A stretch of DNA of 64,000 bases from contig NW_006921537.1 in the NCBI RefSeq assembly GCF_000340215.1, forward strand, positions 2,589,538-2,653,537. Direction: 5' to 3'. Positions 42,784-53,229 of this stretch are shown here, piece after piece (the stretch's first letter is position 1; each line of letters opens with the position of its first letter). A program made the translations under genes and the position numbers. Under the pieces are notes generated by a model, which was not told the origin of the DNA, did not search any database, and worked only from the letters and a program-made list of their open reading frames with translations. The stretch is from Pseudocercospora fijiensis CIRAD86 (Eukaryota > Ascomycota > Dothideomycetes > Mycosphaerellales > Mycosphaerellaceae).

Positions 42784-45700
42784 CGAGAAACTAGCGTCGA
42801 GTCTGCCCCTTTTTCGAAACCGCTAGGTAGGGATATTATACGTACCGTTGCGATCTATTGTTTAATAAGAAATGTTATTGCGGGGTTGTATAGCAAAGAG
42901 GATAGTAACCCTAGGGTATACTAGCTAGCTAGCTAGGGTATATTAATTAGTCCGGTAGTCGGCCCGCCTCTGCTCCCGCTACCTTTTCCGACCTCGCTTA
43001 GACTAGCCCCGGCTTATCCCGGCATTCCCGGTAGCCCCGGTATTCCCGCGTCCCCGCAATTGCCCTCTAGTAGTACTCTATACAAAAGCCGCCTAGCTAG
43101 GCACCCTATCTAGGAGCGGGTATACGACGACGTACTAGTCCTAGCTATATAGCGCTAGTCCTTTCTCGAAGATCCTTCCTAGCTATACCCGACGATTAGC
43201 TTTACCCGGCTCGGGCGTACGGAGGCGATTCTCGAGCCTATAACTCGTAACGACTAGGCGGTAATCCTTTAGTAGTCGGAAGCGAATAGGTTTTATAACT
43301 AGTATAAGCGGTACTACAGGTTTTAGAGCTTTCGAAGGTTCCCTACCTAGCTACTATCTATTAAGAAAATGCTTAAGGAAGATTCGGATACTAGCCGCAC
43401 GGTCGGAGTTTATAGCATATATAAGAAAAAGGTAGATAAGGTAAGACCTATAGAAGCTAGCACTGCGATAACCGGGAGTATAACGACCGGTAGTAACCCT
43501 TACTAGAAAAAGAAACGGCTTGCTCGAGAAGCGTTGCTTCTGCCTAGAACCGGGCTATATAACTAGAAGTACTTAATTAAGAAGTTCTTAGATATACTAC
43601 GCGGCTCGCGCCTAACTAAGGAAAGGAAAGCAAAGCTTCTTATTAGAATAGAACTTCTTCCTAAGGAGCTAGATCTATTCTACGAAATGCTTTATAATAG
43701 GGAGAAAGCCCTTACCTAGAGCTTTGCCGAAATTAGAAGGGTCGACGCGGATATAGCACCTCCTTAACGGATCCGAACAATTCCTTATAAACCCTAGAGA
43801 AAACTAACCTTCCGCCTCTAGCCTAGCCTAGTAAATATTATAGAAGAAATAATCCGAGAGCGAATTGCGAATAGGGTACTTAAAGTTAGCGAAGGAGTAT
43901 ACCGGAACCTATAGTTCTTAGTCTAGAAGAAAGGAACTAAGAAATATCGCCTAATTAACGCTGCTATAGAGCTAAACTGTTATATAATACGGGACGGAAA
44001 CCTTCCTCCTAATACTAATAGCTTTACCGAGGATTTTACTAACTACACTATCTCGTCCCTAATCGATTTCTTTTCTAAGTACAACTAAGTCCCGCTTTAC
44101 GAGGCCGATCGAGATATAACTGCCTTTAATACCCCGCTTAGCCTTATACGAATAACTACCCTTCCGTAAGGAGCGATAAACTCCGTTGCCTAGTTTATCC
44201 GAGTAGTAACAAGAATCCTTTTTAACTATATTTCCTACCGTGCGAGGCCGTTTGTCGACGATATTAGTATTAAGGGCCCGAAGACCCGATATAATAATAA
44301 AGAGGTCGAACCTAGCCTAAGAAGGTTCGTTACTAAGTATATTTAATAGATAGATAGTATTCTTATAGACATTAAGCGTGCTAGGTATACTGTTTTAGAT
44401 CTGAAATCTTAGTTCCTCTATAAAAAGCTAAAATGTATCGGCTACGTTGTTAATATTTCCGGAAGACACCCTAATATAGAGAAAGTTGCAAAGATTGTCG
44501 TATAGCTAGTACCTAAGAACTACTCTAGCGTACGGGCCTTCCTTAGGGTTTGTATCTACTACCGTATCTAGATCGAGGGCTTCGCAATAATAGTAAGACT
44601 ACTCTTCTATCTCCTAAAGGCCGATATCGAATTCTTATAGGGACCGGATTAGTAAGTCGCTATAGATACCTTAAAGGCTACGCTAACTACTACCCCTGCT
44701 CTTGTCTCGATCGATTATACTAAGGGTACTAGGTTAATTGTCCTTCTATTAGACGCGAGTAGATCTAGATATAGTAGTAGCCTAAACTAGTACGAAAGAG
44801 ACAATATAAAGAAGCGTTACCCTATTCGATACGAAAGCGGTCTTTAGACCGAAAGTAAAGCCCGATATAATGCTAGCAAACGAGAGTGCCTTGCCGTACT
44901 TAAACTGCTAAAGAAATTCAAGAAGTATCTCGTTAGGTAGTACTTTCGGATCGAAATCGATGCTACTACCCTTGTCTACTAGCTTAACAAATCCGCCTCG
45001 GACCTCCCTAACTCGGTAATAGCTCGCTAGGTAGCCTAGATCCGACTATTCGACTTCGAAGTTAAGTATGTCCCTAGGCGGAAGTACTCTACGGCTAATA
45101 GTCTATCCCGTCGTAACCCTACTAAAGAAGATATCGTCGAACGAGATAACTAAATCGACGACGATAATATAATCGACAACGACTTCTTTTATAGTATAGT
45201 ATAGACTAAGCCTGTCGACCCCTTAGCTAAGTCTAGCTTCCTTAACGAGGACGAATATTAGTCTCGAGAATCGCTTCTTATCGGATACTTTAAGTCGACC
45301 CCTCGCTTTCTATAAGGCATCTCTCGAAGCGAAGCCCGAAGGGTTCGACGTACTACCTAGAAGTATATTGTTAAGGATCGGCTCCTTTTCTACTAGCGTT
45401 ATCCGAATTGTCCCCTTTAACGAGTAATTAATAGCGAAAAGGCTAGGGAGGAAATTATCTAATTACTTTACAAGGATTATAGCTATAAAGGCTAGGAGGC
45501 AGTATACTATCTAGCCTCGAAAAGGTACTTCTAGTATAGGATATAGTCCTAAATCGCTATATAGGTTCGGTCCTATCGTATATACCGGATACGAGAGGAA
45601 TACAAGATTGCTAGGACGCTTTACCCTACCTATATTCGAGTTATTAGCCGTCGCTAGGTTACCGATATGCTTTATATCGACAATAAGGGGTCTATTGCCT

Positions 45701-47965
45701 TAGCTCGTAAGGTTGTTAGCGGCTAGGTAGAGGGGAGGATATTCAACTACTCGGGCAAGTCGGTTAGTATACACTAAATAGCTAAGTTCTTATACGAAGA
45801 GGTCTATTACCGATATAGCTGTCCGGATGAATTCGTTATAGACAACGGATCTAAGAATCGGAAGGATACTAAGGAATTGCTTAAGCGAATAGCTACGTAC
45901 CGGATACGGATTTCCCTATACTACCCGAAAGTAAATAGTTAAATCGAAGTTAGAAACCGACCTATCCTAGCTACCCTTTCTAAACTAACGAACGGCACTA
46001 TAAACGGTTACAGAAAACACGTCCTACCTGTCCTATAGGCCGACCGAACGATATACCGACAAACGACTAGAAAAACGCCTACGGAAGTTATATATAGAGG
46101 AGCCGACGTTATCCTTCCTATCGAGAATACCTACCGAACCTTCTAAAAAGTCGACTAGGATACTATACGCGATACTACCTCGTTACTTATATACCGTGCT
46201 TAGTAACTAGTATATATGCCTAATAATAACGAAGAGGCGGCCCTTTAGCTAAAGAGGACTCGCGAGGAGAATACTCGCTAGTACGACGAAAAGGGAGTAG
46301 TATCTAACGCTCCTCTTAAGATTAGATCCCTTATACTTGTTACTAGGAGCGAAATCGAGCACTCGAGGTCTAGCAAGCTTACCTTTCGCTAGAAGGGCCC
46401 CTTTCGTATTGCGGGGATTACTACCTCTAGGACCTCGTACTACCTTACGGAACTTAATAGGGCTAATCTAGCTATTACCTTTCTACGCGATCGACTAAAG
46501 GAAGTACCTCTATTCCGACCTAACCGGATCTCGGGTAAAAACGCTACTACGACGGATAACGAACCTATTAATAAAGAAGTCGAGGTAGATAGAGATAGCT
46601 AGTCTAAGTCCTCCGAGTCTAAGGACGATAGCTAATCTAATACTAAGTCCGGTAAAGAAAGGGATATAGACGTCTATACGATTACATCCCTTCCTAGGGA
46701 GAAGCAAAGGCGAGCCTTTTAAGCCTGTACTATAGCTATATACCGAGTCGACCCTAAAGTTAATCCTATCTCTTAGATTAACAACCTAATACAAGACCTT
46801 CTTAGCGTACCCCTTATAGAAGATTATTCGAATAACTATCTCTTCTTTAATAGCTCGACCGAACCTAATAGTTTTCTAGCTTTCAATTACCTAGCCCTAT
46901 TTACCTAGGGAGGGGTAACCTAGCCTTTAGCTTAATACTATAGATTCGGCTAGATAGCAATTCTATATAGAAGGTAGGACCTATACGAATAAGCCTACTA
47001 TATTAGCGCTCTTCCGAGGCTTACCTAGGACCCTAGCTTTCGACTAGTACTATAGCGAGACTCTAGCTAGTAGACGACCTAGAGAGTCTAGGTCTACGAC
47101 GAGATAAATATATTAAAGTTCGAATATAACCTATATCTCTTTAAGGCCCTAGTAGAGACTAGCCTTGCTACCCTAGTATATACTAACCTATATAGGCGGC
47201 GAGGCATTAGATTTCTCGCCTAGGAGGCTATAGACAACGTTGCGAACTAGGGAGACAACGAATATAGGCTGTCCTTAATAAGAATACGAGACAAGCTTCG
47301 GCTTACCTAGATCGAATAAGAGGAGCTCCGCTATACCGCTAACTCTAAGGGCCTAGGCTTAAACCCCGGAGCTTTTAACGAACCCTTAGAAGCGGAGTAG
47401 GCTATAGAATGCAACGAAAATAGACTACTACTACCTTAGTAGGCCCGATAAACCTATAACTACTCGCGTATAGCCTCCCTTTTGCTCCTATTTACTCGCC
47501 TTATACCGAATTTTTTACTCGCTAGTACCCTTATTCGCGTATTTAAACGGATTATCGACGTATACTAGGATCGATTGTCCCTTTATATATTAGTAGCCGG
47601 ATAGAGTACTACTACTAGAGCCTTATCGTTGCTTCTTTTCCTTTATACTACTACCGACGAGAGTAGGGGCTTTAGTAAGGAGCCCCTATCCTTAATAATA
47701 TCCCTAGACCTACTCCCCGGGGTAGTCTAAGTACTAGCCTACCCGCGGAGCGAGTAAATAATTTTAACTCGGCAAAGGGGGGCCTACTAGAAGCTCTACG
47801 TTACGCCTAGCTTACTAAAACCGAAGCCTACCCTACGGAGTAAGCCTAGGAAAACCTTACCTAACCTTAAAGATTTCCTTTATTTAAAAACCTTTCCTTT
47901 GTATTATTTCTATAGCCTACGCCGGCCGATATATCGAGATTTCTAAGAATCCCGGGAGCTCCCGC
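42784..47965 (+). pseudogene. pol: Element B ORF2: RT, RNase H, integrase in a long pol frame
   Basis: The frame is -1 relative to ORF1 and stays in register for the whole span, with only RIP-type stops. After a short leader (FSKPLGRDIIRTVA) and boundary motif 2, a Pro-rich N-terminus (PGIPGSPGIPASP) precedes the RT. The RT lies near 43800-44600 with FVDD intact at 44251-44262. RNase H lies near 44730-45120 (KARYNASKRECLAVLKLLKK). The integrase lies near 45350-46480: SYKGQEAVYYLASKRYF, then MLYIDNKGSIALARK, and VIDNGSKNRK with its Asp at 45841. No chromodomain is visible. The frame continues to about 47965 with some 400 residues of unknown nature (for example EQEELRYTANSKGLGLNPGA). Confidence 0.8.
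42915..42940. promoter_or_regulatory. Boundary motif 2 of element B
   Basis: GGTATACT, then AGCTAGCTAGCTAGG, then GTA. It lies between the end of the gag-pro region and the Pro-rich start of the RT module. In the pol frame it contains two TAG codons, which could be native or RIP-made. The same core occupies a different codon phase in motif 3. Confidence 0.5.
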
Positions 47966-47990
47966 CTATAGTAGCTAGCTAGCTAGGATA
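47966..47990. promoter_or_regulatory. Boundary motif 3 of element B
   Basis: TATAGT, then AGCTAGCTAGCTAGG, then ATAT. It separates the post-integrase region from the downstream module. The reading frame passes through it unchanged if its TAG is RIP-derived. Confidence 0.5.
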
Positions 47991-50900
47991 TATTGCGACT
48001 ACTACTACTATCCCTATACTGCCCGGAGGAGCCCTTATAACTGTACCTCAATGCGGTAAGGGTTAAAGCGGAGGGGTTAGTGCGTTATATAATGCCTAAC
48101 TCCCTAGATCTAAGTGCTCTAGTCCTACGCCCTCGAATCTCGCTACTACGCGAATTACCTAGGCCTCTAGAAATGTCGCCGCTACCTACTACTAACCCTT
48201 TACTTCCTTTAGGATACGTACCTTACTTTCGGATTTATATACAAACGCGCGTATACGCGTAAGGTAGGTGCCTCCCGTCCCTTCCTGCGTACCCGCGCTA
48301 TTACTACGATAAAAAGGCGATCTTTCTCGCGCCTAAACTTCTTTATAAACAAATATACCTATATCGCCCTTCCCTCGATAAAGCGATAGGCGCTTATAGC
48401 AAATACTACCCTCCTTAATTAACTATTAAAGACCGATAAACCCCTACCTCCTCTACGCGACCTAATACGTAAAACCCCCTCTACCGCCTCGTAAGCGCGT
48501 AATAGTAGAAGCCTTTAGTCGAGACCTTATTACGAGCGTAGCCTATAGCGGTATTTCCTACCTTCCTTCCGACTAGCGACTAAGCAATTACAATACCCTA
48601 CTCGAATAGGTACAATATCTTTAATCCGCTAACCTGTCCCGCTAAACTAAAGTAGATATAATCTACGATAACCTAGGAAGTGTTAATAACTTTATTAAAG
48701 GCACCGAGCTAACCTGTTATCGGCTTAAGGAGGCGCTCTTTAAAGGACTACCGAAAGAAATAGGAGATATTCTTCGTACCCGAGGATCTACTATAGTATA
48801 GGCCCTCGAGTAGCATATAGGTAACGAATTTGCTGCCCTATAAGCCGCCGCTACTCGTAGGAAGGCTACGGAAGATCGCTATAAGAACGATATTGCTAAT
48901 AGTCCTATATTCTTTAGGAACTACCTAGACCTCTACAATGTCCGAGGTAATACCGTAAAAGAAATAGCTCGAGTCTTTAGGCTATAGAAGGATAGAAAGC
49001 TTAATAACTACGCAAACTTTAAGGACGCTAGCTAGGTTTCCGAAATTTAGCTTATTCTTCGTATCCTAAGCAATTACCTATACCGCCGAACGCTTAGGGC
49101 GAGATAGGGACGGGCAGATATTAATACCGTTACTATTACTGCTAAGGACTGCGTAGTAGATAAGGAGGACGATACTCGTAAGAAGGGTAAGAATAAATTC
49201 TTCCCCTAGAGAACGGAGGCTAGTAAGGCGAAGCTTAAGGCTATCGGTATTCGAATTAGCTAATACGAAGGCCCTCCTATAATTACTATTACTCCTAACG
49301 GGCGCCCTTTTTCGAGACCGCTAGGTAGCTATATTAAAGGTACTGCTTCTAGGACCCTAGGGCTTAATATCCCTCGATCCCGTATAGGTATATATAAGCG
49401 AATTAGTATACCTATTAGATTACTAGTTGTATACAACCCGGCTAGCGACCCTCTAGCTAGATAGGACAACTAGTAGCTATTACCCGCTCGCCCTACTTAG
49501 CCTATCGGCTCTCGCTAAAATACGCCTCTATAACGTAATACAACTCGCTCTAATCTCCTAGTCGAAAACTCTACTTTACTGCCCGATCGGACTAGTAGTA
49601 GGAGTAGTAATAACATCCTTGCTCTAGGGGCTCCGCCTACTCGTCGAATTCGGACTACTACGCCTATCCCCCCTCTAGGAAGGACCCGTAGATCGAATAG
49701 ACTTAATAAGCCGAGTAGAGATCTTGCCGCACCCCTCGAAGAGAACCTAACCGACGACCTTAATACCTTAGGACCTAAGCGGGGAGGCACTATATACTAT
49801 AAGGAGCTAACCCCCGATAAGGACACTTAAATTAGAAACAGCCTAGCCTACTGCAGCTATAATAGATTCTCGGAAGCCGACCGTAGTGCTTTAATGTAGT
49901 ACGATAGTAAATCTAATAACGCTACGTAGGGAAGAGTAATTGCCCTTATTGTAACTGCCCCTTACCCGCCTTGCTATACTTATACCCGCTACCTGTTTAG
50001 GATAGTAGTTAGGTTTCGAGGAAAGGTTAGTCGAGAGCAGATAATAGAAACCTTAAGTAGCCCTAGATATAAGTACCGGAACGACCTTCTCCGCCTTCGA
50101 AATAAGAGACCTAACCTATTTCGGAAGACTCGCCGTCCTCCTATCCCTAGCGACTACCTTAGACTATATCGCTTTTTCCCTAAGGCCTATAGTTACGAGA
50201 GCAAGACATACAACCCTTTAACTATTAAACGCGTTACCCTAGCGATTACTGCTAAGATTCGTAAGGCCTTCTCCCGTATAGGAGTAATAATAAAGGCTAG
50301 CTAGGATGCCTAGGTAAGAGATAGTACTATTACCTTAGATAGTATTACGAGCGACAAAGGCTCTACTAAACTATATAGAGCGGCCGTCTTTAGTTAGTAT
50401 AATAATAAGAAAGTCGAAGTCGCCGCGGCCCCTCTGCCCTTCGGAAAGATATCCCTATCTAACTAGTTTAAGCTAGAGGCTGCAATATACCTTTAGTATT
50501 AGCGTATAGTTAACGGAGTCTCGAATAAGGGTTAGCTTCGAACCGCCTTCTATTCTAGGTTCTAGCAGATCTACCGAGGAGACCCTATCTACTAGCTCCT
50601 CTACGGCCTTACCCGCCCTAACTACGCTCTTAACCTAATCTCCTACCCGTACTACGCTAAGATAACTTAACCTAGTAACGGCGGTTCGACCGAGTTTACC
50701 TATATTAACTAATACCCTCTCGATCTCTAAGAAGGCATTGCTATAAACTAAGTTTAAGGCTCCGTATCCTTCCTTCCTAAAACGGTAGAGACTGCTACGA
50801 AGGTCTTCGCTAGGATCTACTAACTAGAAGTCTTTAATAAATAGTATAAGGAACTTAAGATCCTTCGCTAGGAAAAGGGCCCTACGTACGCTCCTCGGGG

Positions 50901-52032
50901 TTACATTCTCTCTATTAACTATAATACGCATTGCCTAAATACTAAGATAGAGAATACCCTTAATAACTTTATTAAGAACGAGCTAAAAGGCAAGTGTCGA
51001 AATATAGGCTAGGAACAGTACCCGGTCGGTGCCCTTAGAGTACGCCTAACCCTTCCCTACCTTCTATACGGCGCTTAGGCATTACCGAATAATACTAAGA
51101 GGGTAACTATACTCCCCTAGTTCTACCGATACGACTTAGTAACTAGAAGGCTCGATTGCGAAGCTAGAGGTACGTTTTAGGAACTCGCCGCTACCTATCG
51201 AGACCTTCTTCCTAGCCCTACCTCGCCCTCTAGTCTTATAAACAAGTACGGTGCCCCTCCGTACGCGTTCCCGGCTATAGTGCGCCTACGTAATAATAAC
51301 CTAATCTCGGAAGCTCTCGTCGGTCGATTAAAGTAGGACGATACTATAGTATAGTAATATATTCGAAGACTCTTTCGCAACCTTAACTAAGAGGGCTCCT
51401 CCTATATACTTAAGAACTATTTAAAGCAGTATCGCAAGGATATAGCGTCGGCATACTCTAAGATATTAAGTAAGGTTATTCGGCTCGAGTAAGAACGTTT
51501 CGGGGAGAAATCATTCTTTAAGGCTCTTATATAGTCTTTAAAAGACTAGAGTTGTATCCTAAATAATAGCGAAGATCGGTATATACACCTAAACTAGGAT
51601 AACTTCTACCGATATTAGCCTACGCCTAATACTAGGGAGGAGTTTAATTAGGGAGGCTAGGGATTTATATACTAGTAGGAACCTAGTAAGGCAGACCTTC
51701 CTACTAACTAGCGGTAGTCTAGCGCCCCTTTAGCGAAACCTACTACCTACGCTTCGAAAGTCTCTACTCCTAGTAGAGTGCTCCCGAACGTTAACTCCTA
51801 GCAGCTTAGTACCCCTAAGAAACAGCCTCCTTAGCTATCTTCTTTAAAGCAGCCTACGAACCCTATAGCTAATCCGAATAAGCGATAGACCCGCTAGGAC
51901 ATATAGGCTAAGGCGACGCGGACCTAGGCTCTTATCGACTAATTTAACTAGTAGGGGCGAGGAGGCAATTATAGCGGCTAGGGCCGTAGAGGTAACTATA
52001 GTAGGCTAGCGACTCGTAGTAGAAAGAAATAA
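47989..52032 (+). pseudogene. Element B ORF3: long unrecognised module with Gly/Arg-rich end
   Basis: About 1,345 codons on the plus strand, in the same frame as ORF2, broken only by TAG/TAA. It starts with YIATTTTIPILPGGALITV. It then shows a helical part (FKGLPKEIGDILRTRGSTIV near 48745) and a Pro/Arg segment (RPFSRPLGSYIKGTASRTLG near 49303-49365), whose RPFS-PLG core resembles the end of the gag-pro region (FSKPLGRDI near 42810). Long regions of mixed charge follow. The C-terminus near 51940-52020 is Gly/Arg/Asn-rich (QGRGGNYSGQGRRGNYS) and ends RSRKK-TAA. No envelope-type signal peptide or membrane segment is evident. Such a tail suggests nucleic-acid binding. It could be a second Gag-like gene, but I cannot assign a family. 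Confidence 0.6.
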
Positions 52033-52039
52033 GTAATAG

Positions 52040-52067
52040 GGTATAGCAGCTAGCTAGCTAGGATACC
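52040..52067. promoter_or_regulatory. Boundary motif 4 of element B
   Basis: GGTAT, AGC, AGCTAGCTAGCT, AGG, ATACC. This copy is the most complete: the outer arms GGTAT and ATACC are complementary and the centre is self-complementary, so a hairpin is possible. It lies 8 bases after the ORF3 stop. Confidence 0.5.
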
Positions 52068-52173
52068 GTTATAGGATAGTTAGTTTGGTTTTTTTTGCGT
52101 GTTTAAGGTTTTTCAGTCCGGGAGGTAAGGAAGCGTTAGTCTAAGGGCAGACTTCTTAGTCCGGGAGGGAAAA
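52068..52173 (+). other. Element B 3' untranslated region and polypurine tract
   Basis: A T-rich stretch is followed by two copies of AGTCCGGGAGG (52115-52128 and 52158-52171). The second runs into GGGAGGGAAAA just before the 3' LTR and is the probable polypurine tract. CA and TG survive here better than elsewhere. Confidence 0.6.
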
Positions 52174-52532
52174 TGTAGTAGGGAAACCCGGCTTAGTATA
52201 GGTGTGTACACTTGTACCCTCTTTCCTTTTTTTTGTACCTCCGAAGATATATAACTACCTTTATAATTAGAATATATATACATATACTATATAAGGAGAC
52301 ATAGCTACGACAACATATAGTAAGAAAGACATAGGAAATGTACCTAATCTAGCTGCAATATAGCCCTCCCTACGGCTATTCTCTTCTCTTTAACATTTAC
52401 AATGCCTTCCCTTCGAAGTATATAATACTACGCCGACCCCTCGCAGTTACCTAAGAGACACTAAGTACTAGGCCTATAGTATATAGTTCCCTATATATAT
52501 ACCTCTACCTACGACCTACTCGTCCCGCCTCT
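52174..52532 (+). repeat. Element B 3' LTR (359 bp)
   Basis: It starts TGTAGTAGGG with TG intact, ends CCCGCCTCT, and is followed by ACTAG (52533-52537) and the rest of A3 gag. Confidence 0.9.
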
Positions 52533-52537
52533 ACTAG

Positions 52538-53229
52538 ACACCCTTAGAAACCCTATACTAAGGCAATAATATACTTAGGACTAGTACCTTCGAGCTAAGC
52601 AAAAGACTAATTAATCGGCCCGCTTATTCGAGGCCTATTTGAAAACCCTTAAAGACGACCTTCCGCCTAAGACTAATTCTATATAGATCTCCGAGATACG
52701 CCTAAAACTTAGATAGGAGCTTATCCTCGAATTAGACCGTCGCCGTATATTCGAACAAGCTAATCTAATACGCATTTAATTTATAGTCGAGGTAGAAACA
52801 GCTAAACGAGCTGTCTAGCTCTAATAACGACTAGAATTAAGGATCCGACTAGCTAGTACTAACCGTAGCAATCGTAGCCGCGGAGGAAACTAAGGTTCCT
52901 ACTAGAACAATAATACTAACAATAGGAACAGTAACAACGACCGTAGAAGAGGCCGTAGCCGACGGCTATATAGAGGAGGCCGTAATAGGGGCCGTAGAAG
53001 GGGCTCGTATCCCTATAATACTAACCGCTCGACTAACAATAGTAGTAATAGCTATAGCAACCCCCTAACCGGATTAAAGTGCTTTAACTGTAATAGCACT
53101 AGCTATCTATTAGGCTAATGCGATAAACTAAGGGATTAGACCCGGATTAACCGCGCTTCCGCTAAATATAGGAAATACCTTTTAGTAGCTAACGCTACCC
53201 CTATAGGCTAACCTTCGAAAAAAGAATAA
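52538..53229 (+). pseudogene. gag: Element A3 gag, 3' half
   Basis: This continues the A3 Gag after element B: ACPLRNPILRQ-type sequence, then LRIRLASTNRSNRS, the Arg/Gly-rich segment near 52930-53010 and the zinc knuckle near 53085-53125, with its Cys retained (CFNCNSTSY). It ends TCG AAA AAA GAA TAA at 53229, identical to A2. Confidence 0.85.

Larger units (their letters stand above)
31358..52532 (+). mobile_element. Element B: giant Ty3/gypsy-type retrotransposon (about 14.2 kb without its insert)
   Basis: Two 359-bp LTRs enclose 20.5 kb of internal sequence, of which 7,017 bp are element C plus its duplication. The RT, RNase H, integrase order makes it Ty3/gypsy. Its own length of about 14.2 kb is well above the 5-8 kb usual for fungal members. 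The extra length comes from a ~3.3-kb gag-pro frame and a ~4-kb module downstream of the integrase. Confidence 0.85.

Noticed and set aside
49515..49790. 91-codon Arg/Leu-rich frame on the minus strand
   Set aside because: It is a shadow of the element B ORF3 frame on the plus strand, which is continuous for about 4 kb.
31358..52532. Ty1/copia assignment for element B
   Set aside because: The integrase follows RT and RNase H, and the RT has FVDD within a Ty3-like context; the copia order is integrase before RT.
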